DNA of 64,000 nucleotides from Gammaproteobacteria bacterium (GTDB lineage Bacteria > Pseudomonadota > Gammaproteobacteria > Pseudomonadales > Pseudohongiellaceae). The DNA lies in assembly GCA_008081045.1 (NCBI GenBank), contig VMDC01000013.1, positions 88,660 to 152,659 of the forward strand, in the 5' to 3' direction. Of the stretch, positions 9,456 through 18,934 are shown one piece after another. The first letter of the stretch is position 1. Every line of letters begins with the position of its first letter. The translations under genes and the position numbers were made by a program. The notes beneath the pieces were generated by a model that was not told where the DNA came from, searched no databases, and saw nothing but the letters and a program-made list of their open reading frames with translations.

Positions 9456-10997
9456 GTGAATGCTATAGAGCTGAAGCTTTTCGCCAGCCGGATTGCCGCC
9501 ATTTGTGATGAAATGGGCGTCGTGCTACGCCGGGCTGCTTTTTCTCCGAATATCAAAGATCGGCTGGATTTCTCCTGCGCGCTCTTTGGTCAAGATGGAC
9601 AACTGATCGGCCAGGCAGCGCACATCCCCGTTCATCTCGGGAGTATGGCGTTTGCCATGGGAGATTTGGTTCGCCAGAGAGCCTGGCGCCCGGCAGACAT
9701 GCTGGTGGTTAATGACCCCTACCTCGGTGGCACCCATCTGCCGGATGTAACGGTTATCGCGCCTGTCTTTGTTCGAGATATCCTCGTCGGCTTTGTCGCC
9801 AACCGCGCGCATCATGCCAACATCGGCTGTGAAACACCGGGCTCCATGCCGGTGTCTCAGCATCTTGAAGAAGAAGGGATCGTCATTCCTCCGACCTTGT
9901 TGTTCTCCTCAGGCCAGCTTCAACAATCCTGCCTCGATCTTTTGCAGATGCCTGCCGGCGCATTAGAAGGGGATCTGGCTGCACAGGTTGGTGCGAATCA
10001 GCTTGGCGTTCAGCGGTTCTGCGAATTGGTCGGTGAGCTTAGCAGTACCTCATTCAAGGCCGGTGTGCGTGAGCTGGACGCCTATGCTGATCGGATCATG
10101 GCGAAGCTGATCGGTGCTTTAACTCCCGGTAATTACAGCTTTGAAGATTTTCTCGACGACGACGGTTTCGGCAGTTCAGCCATTCCGCTTTCTCTGAGTT
10201 TGACTGTTGAGGCGCAGAGCGTTGAGCTGGACTTTACCGGCTCGTCAAACATGGTGCCAGGTAACCTTAATTGTCCGGAATCAGTGGTTGCTGCTGCCGT
10301 TTACTATTGCTTTCGCTGCCTGTTGCCGGAGGAGTCTCCTTCCTGTTCGGGCTTGTTCCGAAGATTGAAAATACTGACCAAGCCGCGCTCTATTCTGAAC
10401 GCCGAGCGTCCGGCAGCCGTTGCGGCGGGTAACGTGGAAACATCAACGCGCCTGGTGGATTTAATATTCGGGGCGCTGGCCCAGATTTTACCTGAGCAAA
10501 TTCCGGCGGCGAGTCAGGGTACGATGAACAATATTGCGCTGGGTCGGATAGATCCCGCTTCGGGGGTGCGCTGGGATTACTATGAAACGGTAGCTGGCGG
10601 TCTGGGAGCCGGTCCGCGCGCCGATGGCCTGAGTTGTGCTCAAAGTCATATGACGAATACGTTGAACACACCGGTTGAGGTTCTTGAAATGTCCTACCCG
10701 CTGCGGGTGACTCGTTATTCAGAAAGGCAGGGGAGCGGCGGTGCGGGCAAATCTCGTGGCGGTAATGGAGTGATCAAAGAGTATGAATTTTTAGAGCCAG
10801 CACAGTTGACGTTGTTGACAGAGCGGCGCAGGTTTGCGCCTTGGGGGCTGGCTGGTGGAGAAGATGGTGCGAAGGGAGAGAACCTGTTGAACGGTCATAG
10901 TCTTCCTGGCAAGTGCTCCTTATCAGTCGAGGCCGGTGATCGTCTCGAAATTCGGACTCCCGGAGGAGGCGGTTGGGGGCTTTTCGAGCCCCGGTAA
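9456..10997 (+). CDS. Orphan hydantoinase B/oxoprolinase-family protein
   Basis: The 513 residues follow the HyuB family from end to end: MLVVNDPYLGGTHLPDV near residues 80-100, ANRAHHANIGCETPGSMP near 112-130, and the glycine-rich tail GGEDGAKGENLLNG with TPGGGGWG. HyuB is one subunit of ATP-dependent N-methylhydantoinases, oxoprolinases and related acetone or acetophenone carboxylases. Its partner HyuA is normally adjacent, often fused, but neither flank carries one. Start is GTG at 9456; a later ATG would cut the conserved N-terminus. The reaction cannot be assigned without HyuA; an unlinked partner elsewhere is the simplest explanation. Confidence 0.85.
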   Translation: MNAIELKLFASRIAAICDEMGVVLRRAAFSPNIKDRLDFSCALFGQDGQLIGQAAHIPVHLGSMAFAMGDLVRQRAWRPADMLVVNDPYLGGTHLPDVTVIAPVFVRDILVGFVANRAHHANIGCETPGSMPVSQHLEEEGIVIPPTLLFSSGQLQQSCLDLLQMPAGALEGDLAAQVGANQLGVQRFCELVGELSSTSFKAGVRELDAYADRIMAKLIGALTPGNYSFEDFLDDDGFGSSAIPLSLSLTVEAQSVELDFTGSSNMVPGNLNCPESVVAAAVYYCFRCLLPEESPSCSGLFRRLKILTKPRSILNAERPAAVAAGNVETSTRLVDLIFGALAQILPEQIPAASQGTMNNIALGRIDPASGVRWDYYETVAGGLGAGPRADGLSCAQSHMTNTLNTPVEVLEMSYPLRVTRYSERQGSGGAGKSRGGNGVIKEYEFLEPAQLTLLTERRRFAPWGLAGGEDGAKGENLLNGHSLPGKCSLSVEAGDRLEIRTPGGGGWGLFEPR

Positions 10998-11194
10998 TTT
11001 TCGGCAGGACGATGGCGAGACCACAGCGGTTTGATATCGCTCTTTAGAGTCTGAATTGCCGCCAGCTAAGGGGCGCTGGTTATCTGCGCTCAAAGCGTTT
11101 ATCGCGCATTCTTCAGTCTTCAGTCCCCGCCTGGCGAGTCTTGTTCAGTAATCCAGATGGCCGGAGCCACCCCGGGCTGCTGGCTGGCTCTAAA

Positions 11195-11223
11195 TTCAAG
11201 CCGGAGCTGAGTTGAGTTATAAT
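11195..11223 (+). promoter_or_regulatory. Probable sigma-70 promoter of grxD
   Basis: A perfect -10 hexamer TATAAT (11218-11223) lies 17 bases after TTCAAG (11195-11200), a weak -35. Transcription would start near 11230, leaving a leader of about 30 bases before the grxD ATG at 11262. Confidence 0.6.
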
Positions 11224-11261
11224 CAGCCGCGCCACGTCGGCGTGTCCATTCGAGGTAAGTA

Positions 11262-11597
11262 ATGAGTACAGAAGAAACAATTCAAGAGCAGATCAATGGC
11301 AACAGTATTTTGCTCTACATGAAAGGTAATCCCGAACAGCCAATGTGCGGATTCTCAGCGCAGGCTACACAGGTTTTGATGGCCTGCGGCAAACGCTTCG
11401 CCTATGTTGATATCCTCAGCAATCCAGAAATACGAGCGACCCTGCCTAAAGTATCCAATTGGCCAACTTTCCCTCAGTTGTTCGTTGATGGCGAATTAAT
11501 TGGCGGTTGTGACATCGTTACTGAAATGTACGAGCAGGGTGAATTGCAGGCCTTGATCGATAAGGCGGGCGGTGGCGAGGCTGAAGCAGAGTCCTGA
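11262..11597 (+). CDS. grxD: Monothiol glutaredoxin (Grx4/GrxD type)
   Basis: The single-cysteine active site MCGFSAQA, near residues 27-34, marks the CGFS monothiol glutaredoxins. They bind a glutathione-ligated [2Fe-2S] cluster and deliver it to iron-sulfur proteins. The cis-proline region (NWPTFPQLFVDGELIGGCDI) is also intact. The 111 residues cover the whole fold plus a short acidic tail. It appears monocistronic, with its own promoter just upstream, and RNase T converges on it from the other strand. Confidence 0.95.
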   Translation: MSTEETIQEQINGNSILLYMKGNPEQPMCGFSAQATQVLMACGKRFAYVDILSNPEIRATLPKVSNWPTFPQLFVDGELIGGCDIVTEMYEQGELQALIDKAGGGEAEAES

Positions 11598-11683
11598 GGG
11601 GGTCAAGTTCCACAACCCGATAGCAGGTTCAGGCCGCGGTCAGCCTCACTGTGCTGTTCTGCGGGCTGAATCTGTGATTCATA

Positions 11684-12328
11684 CTATGTTAGAGGCCAGC
11701 CACCGAGGTCCTTGTATCGATTGACTATCAGGCAAAAAAGCTGTGCCGTGCGGTCGGCATCATATTTTGCGGAATGGGCCTCTGCTTCATCGAAGTCTAT
11801 ACCAGCAACTTTGCAGGCTCTGGACAGTACCGTTTGACCGAAGGCCAGGCCGCTGAGGGTGGCGGTATCGAAACATGAAAAGGGGTGGAAAGGGTCGCGC
11901 TTGAGACCGTGCCTGGCGCTTGCCGCGCGCACAAATCCGTGATCGAAGTGGGCATTGTGACCGACAAGAATGGCGCGTTTACATGCCTTTGGCTTCATCG
12001 CGTCTCTGATCATCTTAAAGAGATTCTGGAAAACGTCCTTCTCTGGACGTGCGATCCGAAGTGGGTGAAACGGATCGATGCCGGTGAATTTCAGAGCCGC
12101 TTCTTCCAGATTAGCCCCTTCAAACGGGATAACGCGGTGGAAGAGACTCTGCTCTATCTCGAGATACCCCTCGGCGTTCATCGCAATGACTACCGCGGCG
12201 ATTTCCAGTATGGCGTCGGTCTGGGAATTAAAGCCGCCAGTCTCTATGTCTACGACAACCGGCATGTAGGTGCGAAATCGCTCGGCTAGGGCATTCTGAG
12301 GTGGGTTGTCTGAGTCGAATTCTTGCAC
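11684..12328 (-). CDS. rnt: Ribonuclease T
   Basis: RNase T is a 3'-5' exonuclease that trims tRNA and other stable RNA ends. The DEDDh signature is complete: VVDIETGGFN (first D and E), VGHNAHFDHGFV (middle D), and HSAKYDAD with the catalytic His and last Asp. The extension RFRTYMPVVVDIET at the start is typical of RNase T rather than DNA polymerase III epsilon. It starts seven bases after the pyrC stop, so the two form an operon, as in Pseudomonas. Confidence 0.95.
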   Translation of the reverse strand: MQEFDSDNPPQNALAERFRTYMPVVVDIETGGFNSQTDAILEIAAVVIAMNAEGYLEIEQSLFHRVIPFEGANLEEAALKFTGIDPFHPLRIARPEKDVFQNLFKMIRDAMKPKACKRAILVGHNAHFDHGFVRAASARHGLKRDPFHPFSCFDTATLSGLAFGQTVLSRACKVAGIDFDEAEAHSAKYDADRTAQLFCLIVNRYKDLGGWPLT

Positions 12329-12334
12329 TGGGCT

Positions 12335-13399
12335 CTAGGCCTCTTCTTGTCTAAGACGCCAGAACAAACTGCCGCCTGCCCGGACTGGAATAACCGTCTC
12401 GCTACCAAATTCAAAGTGTGCGGGCATGTGCCACTCGCTTCGCTCGAGGGTAATCGTTTCTTGATTGGGTTCAAGGCCGTAAAACCGGGGGCCAAACTGA
12501 CTGGCGAAATTTTCCAGTTTATCCAGAGCTCCTGCGTGCTCAAATACTTCAGCATAGAGTTCTATTGCTGCTGGTGCTGTGTAGATTCCGGCGCAACCAC
12601 AGTCGCTTTCCTTATCTCCGCGCGCGTGAGGCGCAGAATCAGTTCCCAGGAAAAAGCTCGGATTGCCACTTGTTGCTGCCCCAATAAGCGCGCTTTGATG
12701 GGAGCTTCTTTTTAATATTGGTAAGCAATAAAAATGCGGCCTGACTCCGCCGGCAAGCATGTCATTTCGGTTGAAAAGCAGATGATGCGCGGTGATGGTT
12801 GCGGCAATCCGTTCGTCTTCAGAAGAGACAAACTCGACGGCTTGTTGGGTCGTAATATGCTCGAGCACAATTTTCAGCTCTGGCAATTTCGCTCGAAGTG
12901 GGCTGAGAACCTGATCAATGAAGCGCTTTTCCCGGTCAAAAATATCAACCTCATGCGTGGTGACTTCACCATGTACGAGCAGTGGAATTTCGAGCTCAGT
13001 CATTTTTTCGAGCGCTGGCATGACCTTGTCTATCGAAGTTACGCCACTGTCTGAGTTGGTGGTAGCGCCTGCAGGATAATACTTTACGGCGGCGACATCA
13101 GGTTCATCAGCCAGTCTGTTCAATTCGTCAGCGGGCAAATTGTCAGTCAGGTAAAGCGCCATCAACGGACGGAAAGAAATCCCCTGAGGCACGGTCTGCA
13201 TGATGCGCTCGCGATAGGCGAGGGCCTGCGACACGCTGGTGACCGGTGGTTTTAAATTGGGCATAACGATGGCCCGCCCAAAACATCGCGCCGTATGAGG
13301 CACCGTTGTGCGCAGCGCCTCACCATCTCGTAGATGCAGATGCCAGTCGTCGGGCTTGGTCAGAGTGAGAGTGTCTTGGGTCATTGCAGAGCGGTTCAT
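12335..13399 (-). CDS. pyrC: Dihydroorotase
   Basis: PyrC cyclises carbamoyl aspartate to dihydroorotate in pyrimidine synthesis. The zinc site DDWHLHLRDG lies near residues 16-25, and further metal or active-site histidines are in LVHGEVT, LEHITT and GTDSAPH. The length of 354 residues fits the type II E. coli-like enzyme. The first ATG gives MNRSAMTQDTLTLTKPDDWH; the second, five codons on, is equally possible. It is first in the pyrC-rnt operon. pyrF, a later step, is at 58.8 kb. Confidence 0.95.
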   Translation of the reverse strand: MNRSAMTQDTLTLTKPDDWHLHLRDGEALRTTVPHTARCFGRAIVMPNLKPPVTSVSQALAYRERIMQTVPQGISFRPLMALYLTDNLPADELNRLADEPDVAAVKYYPAGATTNSDSGVTSIDKVMPALEKMTELEIPLLVHGEVTTHEVDIFDREKRFIDQVLSPLRAKLPELKIVLEHITTQQAVEFVSSEDERIAATITAHHLLFNRNDMLAGGVRPHFYCLPILKRSSHQSALIGAATSGNPSFFLGTDSAPHARGDKESDCGCAGIYTAPAAIELYAEVFEHAGALDKLENFASQFGPRFYGLEPNQETITLERSEWHMPAHFEFGSETVIPVRAGGSLFWRLRQEEA

Positions 13400-13677
13400 C
13401 GTATTGGAGCAGTGCGCGGGGTTCTCTTCGTCCTATTGTAACGAAAACTGCCCGCGACCTGAACGCGCTGTGCTGAAATTGATCTGTCTGCTATGACGGG
13501 CAGGCTTTCTGTCGGCTAAACACAAATTTCGCGGTATACGACGCCTGTACACCGCGAGAGAATGCTAGAATAGACGCAGATTTGCGATCCGAAGTCCGGG
13601 TTGCAGGTGCAACGTATTTTGGTGTCTTTTTCTGGAATTTGGAGCGGCGCCCTGTCGAGGTATGCCGGGAAATAACT

Positions 13678-14889
13678 ATGTCCGATATCAATAAAGTCGT
13701 CCTCGCCTATTCGGGTGGGCTTGACACTTCAGTCATTGCAAAATGGCTTCAGACCACCTATCACTGCGAAGTCGTGACGTTTACCGCTGACATCGGTCAG
13801 GGCGAAGAAGTCGAGCCGGCCCGAGCCAAGGCGATGGCGATGGGTATCGAAGAGATTTATATAGAAGACCTTCGGGAAGAGTTTGTGTCGGAATATGTCT
13901 TTCCGATGTTCCGAGCCAACGCAATTTACGAGGGTGAGTACCTGCTTGGTACCTCGATAGCGCGTCCGCTGATTGCGAAGCGCCTGGTGGAAATTGCGCG
14001 GGAGACGGGGGCTGATGCGATTTCCCATGGTGCAACCGGCAAAGGCAATGATCAGGTCCGCTTCGAACTCGGCGCGTACGCTCTGAGCCCCGGTATTCAG
14101 ATAATCGCCCCCTGGCGGGAGTGGGATCTTAACTCCCGCGAAAAACTTCTGGCCTACTGCGAAAGCCATGGGATCCCGGTTGAGAAGAAAAGAGGCGGTA
14201 AATCACCTTATTCAATGGATGCGAATCTGCTGCATATTTCCTATGAGGGCGACATCCTCGAAGACCCTGCCGCGGAGCCTGAGGAAAGTATGTGGCTCTG
14301 GAGCGTTTCACCAGAAGCAGCGCCTGATCAGCCACTTTACCTCGATCTGACTTATCAGCGTGGAGATATTGTTGCCATAAACGGCGAATCCCTTTCTCCG
14401 GCGGAGGTATTGTCGACTCTGAACCGTCTCGCGGGAGAGCACGGAATTGGTCGTGCTGATATTGTTGAGAATCGATATGTCGGGATGAAATCCCGAGGTT
14501 GCTACGAAACACCGGGTGGCACTGTTATGCTCAAGGCACATCGCGCTATCGAATCTCTGACCCTGGACCGTGAACTGGCCCATCTGAAAGATGAGCTCAT
14601 GCCCCGCTACGCAAGCCTGGTTTACAACGGGTATTGGTGGTCGCCTGAAAGGACGGCATTACAGGCCCTGATTGATCAATCTCAGCAGTATGTGAATGGC
14701 ATGGTCAGGCTGAAACTTTATAAAGGCAATGTGATTGTCGTCGGGCGGAGTTCAGATGATTCGCTTTTTGACGAAGAAATTGCGACATTCGAAGAGGATG
14801 CCGGAGCCTACGACCAGGCAGACGCAGCCGGCTTCATCAAGTTGAACGCCCTGCGACTGAGGCTGGCCGCCCAGAAAGGGCGCAGATGA
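13678..14889 (+). CDS. argG: Argininosuccinate synthase
   Basis: ArgG joins citrulline and aspartate using ATP, the step after ArgF. The PP-loop [10 protein letters not shown] is at residues 10-19, and the family blocks [15 protein letters not shown] and [13 protein letters not shown] follow. At 403 residues this is the type I enzyme. I chose the ATG at 13678 because [14 protein letters not shown] is the normal N-terminus; an open frame extends 96 bases further upstream without homology. The gene is divergent from pyrC. A TAGAAT hexamer at 13566-13571 may be part of its promoter. Confidence 0.96.
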   Translation: MSDINKVVLAYSGGLDTSVIAKWLQTTYHCEVVTFTADIGQGEEVEPARAKAMAMGIEEIYIEDLREEFVSEYVFPMFRANAIYEGEYLLGTSIARPLIAKRLVEIARETGADAISHGATGKGNDQVRFELGAYALSPGIQIIAPWREWDLNSREKLLAYCESHGIPVEKKRGGKSPYSMDANLLHISYEGDILEDPAAEPEESMWLWSVSPEAAPDQPLYLDLTYQRGDIVAINGESLSPAEVLSTLNRLAGEHGIGRADIVENRYVGMKSRGCYETPGGTVMLKAHRAIESLTLDRELAHLKDELMPRYASLVYNGYWWSPERTALQALIDQSQQYVNGMVRLKLYKGNVIVVGRSSDDSLFDEEIATFEEDAGAYDQADAAGFIKLNALRLRLAAQKGRR

Positions 14890-14916
14890 CTGCTGGCTTA
14901 CAGATCGCTTCAGCGC

Positions 14917-15552
14917 TTAAGGATCGGTTTTTTGCTTAAACTCGCACAAATCTTCGATGAGGCAGGAGCCGCAGCGAGGTTTGCGTGCGATACAGGTATA
15001 TCTGCCGTGCAGGATAAGCCAGTGATGCGCGTCTAGGAGAAATTCCTCCGGGACGAGGCGCACCAGTCGCTTTTCAACCTCCAGAACCGTTTTGCCTGGA
15101 GCGATCCCGGTGCGGTTCGACACTCTGAAAATATGTGTGTCGACCGCCATGGCAATCTGTCGGTATGCCGTGTTGAGGACGACGTTGGCTGTCTTTCTTC
15201 CGACTCCCGGAAGCGATTCAAGCGCCTCACGCGAGTCGGGAACTTCAGACTGATACTGGTCGATCAGTATTCGGCAGGTTTTGATGATGTTCTCGGCTTT
15301 GCTGTTAAAAAGGCCGATCGTTTTGATGTATCCCTTCAGTTTTTTCAAGCCCAGCGCATGAATGGCTTCCGGTGTGTTTGCCACCGGGAAAAGCTTTTCA
15401 GTGGCCTTGTTCACGCTGACGTCGGTGGCTTGCGCTGAGAGCATGACAGCGATCAGGAGTTCAAAAGTGCTCGCATAAGCCAGTTCAGTGGTTGGCTCCG
15501 GATTTGCGTCGCGCCAGCGGGAAAAAATCTCGATTCTCTTCGTTTTGTTCAT
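14917..15552 (-). CDS. nth: Endonuclease III
   Basis: Nth is a DNA glycosylase/AP lyase that removes oxidised pyrimidines. The helix-hairpin-helix LPGVGRKTANVV carries the catalytic lysine, and the catalytic aspartate is in AVDTHIFRV. The C-terminal cluster C-x6-C-x2-C-x5-C (CIARKPRCGSCLIEDLC) binds [4Fe-4S]. It sits 13 bases after rnfE on the same strand, the rnf-nth linkage usual in gammaproteobacteria. This supports the view that the rnf operon here is the orthologous one. Confidence 0.97.
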   Translation of the reverse strand: MNKTKRIEIFSRWRDANPEPTTELAYASTFELLIAVMLSAQATDVSVNKATEKLFPVANTPEAIHALGLKKLKGYIKTIGLFNSKAENIIKTCRILIDQYQSEVPDSREALESLPGVGRKTANVVLNTAYRQIAMAVDTHIFRVSNRTGIAPGKTVLEVEKRLVRLVPEEFLLDAHHWLILHGRYTCIARKPRCGSCLIEDLCEFKQKTDP

Positions 15553-15565
15553 CGGTCCTCCAGAC

Positions 15566-16276
15566 TCAATCGCGGTCTGATTTGAGGCGTCCAGTGACTC
15601 TGGCGCGTTCTACGGGTTGTTCGTCCTGATGATAGTAGGCTTCGGGTCTGCGCATACCTAATGCTTGGCATATGGCGATAAGTAAGCCAAGCAGGATGAA
15701 AGCACCGGGAGCGGACGCGACGAATGTTGAAATTCCTGCGCTGTCCGGAGTGACGACTGCTTCGAATGACTGAGGCAAAAGAAGCTGAACGTTGGCGAAC
15801 AGTGTTCTGCTGATCAGGAGTTCCCGGAGCATCGAAAAGCCTATGAGGCTTGCTCCGAAAGCGACGGCCAGTCGCGCGGCATCCGCGACCGCAACGGTGA
15901 AGCTAGCGCTGTTACGGTAGGACGGTAGCTTGACCAGCAGGGCAAAATTACAAGCGATGAGATAGAGATAAATGCCGAGTTCACGCACCAGCGGATAGAA
16001 CCAGACTTCCATCAGTTGGGCCAGTATTGTGGTGTAACAGCTCATGATGGCAGTGACCCAGAGGAAAGCATGCGCGGGACGAATAACCGACCGCAACCCG
16101 TATACAGTCGCCGCAGAGGCAAGGCATACCAACGCGGTGCTGAATGCGAGTGCACTGCCGACGATGCTGCTCTGACTGATTGCCAACAGTGGGCTGATTC
16201 CTAAAAACCCTGTGATGGTCGGGTTGTTCACCCATACTTGGCTCGGTGCATCCTGTATTCGCGAGAGCCTACTCAT
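15566..16276 (-). CDS. rnfE: Electron transport complex subunit RnfE, lacking the cluster cysteines
   Basis: RnfE is an integral membrane subunit of the ferredoxin:NAD oxidoreductase Rnf complex. Homology is clear from NNPTITGFLGISPLL to APGAFILLGLL, with about six membrane spans in 236 residues. The conserved GLCPLL cysteine is serine here (Ser28). The second, in the usual TNC motif, is phenylalanine (IACNF), with a new cysteine two residues earlier. Those residues normally share a [2Fe-2S] cluster with RnfA. I start it at the ATG at 16276, which overlaps the rnfD stop by eight bases. The usual intervening rnfG is absent. nth follows after 13 bases. Confidence 0.88.
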   Translation of the reverse strand: MSRLSRIQDAPSQVWVNNPTITGFLGISPLLAISQSSIVGSALAFSTALVCLASAATVYGLRSVIRPAHAFLWVTAIMSCYTTILAQLMEVWFYPLVRELGIYLYLIACNFALLVKLPSYRNSASFTVAVADAARLAVAFGASLIGFSMLRELLISRTLFANVQLLLPQSFEAVVTPDSAGISTFVASAPGAFILLGLLIAICQALGMRRPEAYYHQDEQPVERARVTGRLKSDRD

Positions 16277-17387
16277 GGACCGTATTCTCGATAGAAGCTT
16301 GCCCCAGAGACGCCGGAGCGGCTCTGCTGTGGCTAATCTGGCCGAAGATGCGTGGGCGTAGCACGTGATCAAGCAGAGGAGCCAGAAAATTTCCGAAAAT
16401 CACCGCGATGGCAATAGCGTCAAGATAACTTCCCCATACCCTGACGCCATAGATACAAGAGCCGATGATGATGCCGTAGACCACCCTTGCGGGATTGCTG
16501 GTTGGAGCACTGACGGGATCCGTTGCGATGAAAAACGCGCCGATCATGGTCGCGCTGCCGAATAGATGGAGATAGGGAGTCCCGACTATCGCTGACTGCT
16601 CCGGGGAGTAAAAAAACAGTGACCAGCCCAACACAGTGCTGAGGATCGATAGCGGAATATGCCAGGTAATTATCCGCTTAACGATGAGGTAAATTCCGCC
16701 AAGCAGATAGGCGACATTGATCCATTCCCAGCCTGTTCCTGAGCCGCGCGCGAGCAGACTCCGGCCTTCACTCCAGGCAGACATCAGGGCGCTTTGTGAA
16801 GCCAGTTTCGATTCGATCAGCGGTGTAGCCATCACCAGGCCATCAATATCGAAACTGGAGAAGATCAGCCCCGGGAACAGCAGTTCCAGCTGTTCACGAA
16901 ACGAAGTCAGGCCAAGCACCGAATGACCGGAGGCTGGATCAATCACGGTTTCGGAAACATGCCAGGCAGTCATTTCCAGCGGAAACGCCAACAACAGAAA
17001 TAAATAGCCAGCCATGGCCGGATTGAAAGGATTTTGACCGAGACCGCCAAACACCTGTTTGGCCAGCAATACGGCGAATCCGGTGCCCAGAGCAATCATC
17101 CACCAGGGGATACCGGGAGGAACAGAGAGTGCGAAAAGCATCGCGGTGACCAATACGCTGTTGTCAGCCAGATGATGTTTGATTGGCCGTCGTCGCACAT
17201 ATAAAGCCGAGGCTTCAAGCGCATAGGCGAAGCAGATGGCCACCAGAAGATTCAATACGACACCATAGCCAAAATACCAGGTCGAAATAAGCGCCGCTGG
17301 CGTTGCAGCCAGAATGACCTGTCGCATGAGATCCGCCGTCCGGTGAGCAGCAAGCTGCGCAGGTGGGCTTGGCTGATGCTCGTTCAT
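16269..17387 (-). CDS. rnfD: Electron transport complex subunit RnfD
   Basis: RnfD is a multispan membrane subunit that carries FMN covalently bound to threonine and helps form the ion path. The flavinylation site survives as IDGLVMATPL, with Thr188 matching E. coli Thr187. The conserved GLGQNPFNPAMAGYLF and GAFFIATDPVSAPTSN blocks are present, and 372 residues is close to the usual 350. Its 5' end overlaps rnfC by four bases and its 3' end overlaps rnfE by eight, so there is no room for rnfG, which normally lies between rnfD and rnfE. Confidence 0.93.
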   Translation of the reverse strand: MNEHQPSPPAQLAAHRTADLMRQVILAATPAALISTWYFGYGVVLNLLVAICFAYALEASALYVRRRPIKHHLADNSVLVTAMLFALSVPPGIPWWMIALGTGFAVLLAKQVFGGLGQNPFNPAMAGYLFLLLAFPLEMTAWHVSETVIDPASGHSVLGLTSFREQLELLFPGLIFSSFDIDGLVMATPLIESKLASQSALMSAWSEGRSLLARGSGTGWEWINVAYLLGGIYLIVKRIITWHIPLSILSTVLGWSLFFYSPEQSAIVGTPYLHLFGSATMIGAFFIATDPVSAPTSNPARVVYGIIIGSCIYGVRVWGSYLDAIAIAVIFGNFLAPLLDHVLRPRIFGQISHSRAAPASLGQASIENTVHE

Positions 17388-18934
17388 TGGCGGTTCCCGG
17401 ATTTCTTTTCTTTCACTCGGGCAACCGCTTCGGCGATTTCTGATTTGGCATTTTCGCGCGAAAAAGGCGTTTCGCGTTCAGGCTCCGCTGCTTGCTTGAC
17501 TTGACGGCGAGCAGCTTTTCCCTGCCTGGTCTGCCAATGTCGATATCGGGCTTGCCTCAGCTGGCTTTCGCTGCGTTCTGCGGCTGAGTCACGAAGTATT
17601 GCTTTGCTCTGGCGGTAGTGCTGTACGAGCGGGATTTTGCTCGGACAGACATAGGCGCAGGCGCCGCACTCTATGCAGCTGTGCAACCCGTGGGAGTTTA
17701 AATTGTGTTCATCGAAGTTGCGGCTGTACAGCAGCAGCTGCTGAGGCAGCAGGCCCACCGGGCAGGCGTCGGCGCAGAATCCGCATCGAATACAGGCATG
17801 TTCCGGGCCTGATGCTGGAAAATTGATCTTATCAGTTGCGATGACGCAGGTGGTTGTTTGCTGTACTGACTCACGAAACATCTCCGCTCTTCGCCCGGTC
17901 AGCGGCCCGCCGACTATAATCTTTGAGTGATCAGTATGTTGAAAATGAGCTGATGATTTCTCGCTGTGGCTTTCATGTTCGAAGCCGCACCATGACAGCA
18001 GATCAGAGACAGGTGTGCCCAGAAGTGCAGAAAAATTCTTGGGGGTTTTCAAGGGCGCGCCGGCAACAGTCACAATGCGGCTGATGCTGGGTTGTCCCAG
18101 TTTGACTGCATCAAAGACGGCTTTTGCTGTTCCGGCATTCTGAACCAGAATGCCCCGCTCTGCAGGATGCACGCTGTCAGGGATTTCTTGCCCGGTGAGT
18201 GACTTGATGAGTATGCGCTCATCGCCTGCTGGGTATTTGGCAGCGAGCAGTCTGAGCGTGAGAGATGACGCTTTCAGTGGTTCCTGAATGGCCGCGATCG
18301 CTTCGAGCTTGTCTGATTCGATCGCGATAATACCGGCGTCTGCAGCAGAGGCCTGCATGAGATACTCAGCGCCTTTAACGACCTGGTCGGCGAACTCACG
18401 AATCAGGGCTTCATCGCAGCAGACAAAAGGCTCGCATTCAGCAGCATTGACGATCAATACCTTTGCTCCAGCCGAGGCCGCGAGCCGGATCTTTTTTATG
18501 GTTGGATATCCCGCGCCTCCTTGCCCGACGATACCCGCCCGGCCGATGCTTTCAAGGATGGCTGCTTGCGTGATCTTTTCTGTGGTACTCCCGCGAAGTG
18601 TCAGAGCCTGATCCAGGCCGTCGCTCTGAATCTCCAGGGTGTCCCGACTGATGGCCGTAATCATGCCAGAGGTGGGCGCGTGCAGAATCAAATCTGAATC
18701 TTGCAAATGGGTTGCCAGACACTGATATTTCCGGACAGCTTCTCCTAAGCGAACCACTGGGGTCAGGCGTTCCTGCTTGCTGTATGTTGTCAGTGATAGA
18801 AACAGACGCTGTGGAATTGGTGTTGCCATGACCCGTGAACGCAGCGTTCGCCGCGTTTGCCTGGGAGGGCGAATGCCACCGGAGAACGATGCCAATCGCC
18901 TTTCAGTGAGCCAGCGGACTGCCTGCGACAACAC
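17384..18934 (-). CDS. rnfC: Electron transport complex subunit RnfC
   Basis: RnfC is the peripheral subunit that binds NAD(H) and FMN. The glycine-rich GIVGQGGAGYPT and NAAECEPFVCCDE nucleotide/flavin motifs are present near residues 133-170. Two [4Fe-4S] ferredoxin motifs, CIRCGFCADACP and CIECGACAYVCP, lie near residues 378 and 420. The C-terminal 90 residues are basic and low in complexity, and lack the long Ala/Lys repeats of E. coli RsxC. It begins directly after rnfB and overlaps rnfD by four bases. Nothing suggests loss of its redox function, in contrast to RnfA and RnfE. Confidence 0.95.
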   Translation of the reverse strand: MLSQAVRWLTERRLASFSGGIRPPRQTRRTLRSRVMATPIPQRLFLSLTTYSKQERLTPVVRLGEAVRKYQCLATHLQDSDLILHAPTSGMITAISRDTLEIQSDGLDQALTLRGSTTEKITQAAILESIGRAGIVGQGGAGYPTIKKIRLAASAGAKVLIVNAAECEPFVCCDEALIREFADQVVKGAEYLMQASAADAGIIAIESDKLEAIAAIQEPLKASSLTLRLLAAKYPAGDERILIKSLTGQEIPDSVHPAERGILVQNAGTAKAVFDAVKLGQPSISRIVTVAGAPLKTPKNFSALLGTPVSDLLSWCGFEHESHSEKSSAHFQHTDHSKIIVGGPLTGRRAEMFRESVQQTTTCVIATDKINFPASGPEHACIRCGFCADACPVGLLPQQLLLYSRNFDEHNLNSHGLHSCIECGACAYVCPSKIPLVQHYRQSKAILRDSAAERSESQLRQARYRHWQTRQGKAARRQVKQAAEPERETPFSRENAKSEIAEAVARVKEKKSGNRQ

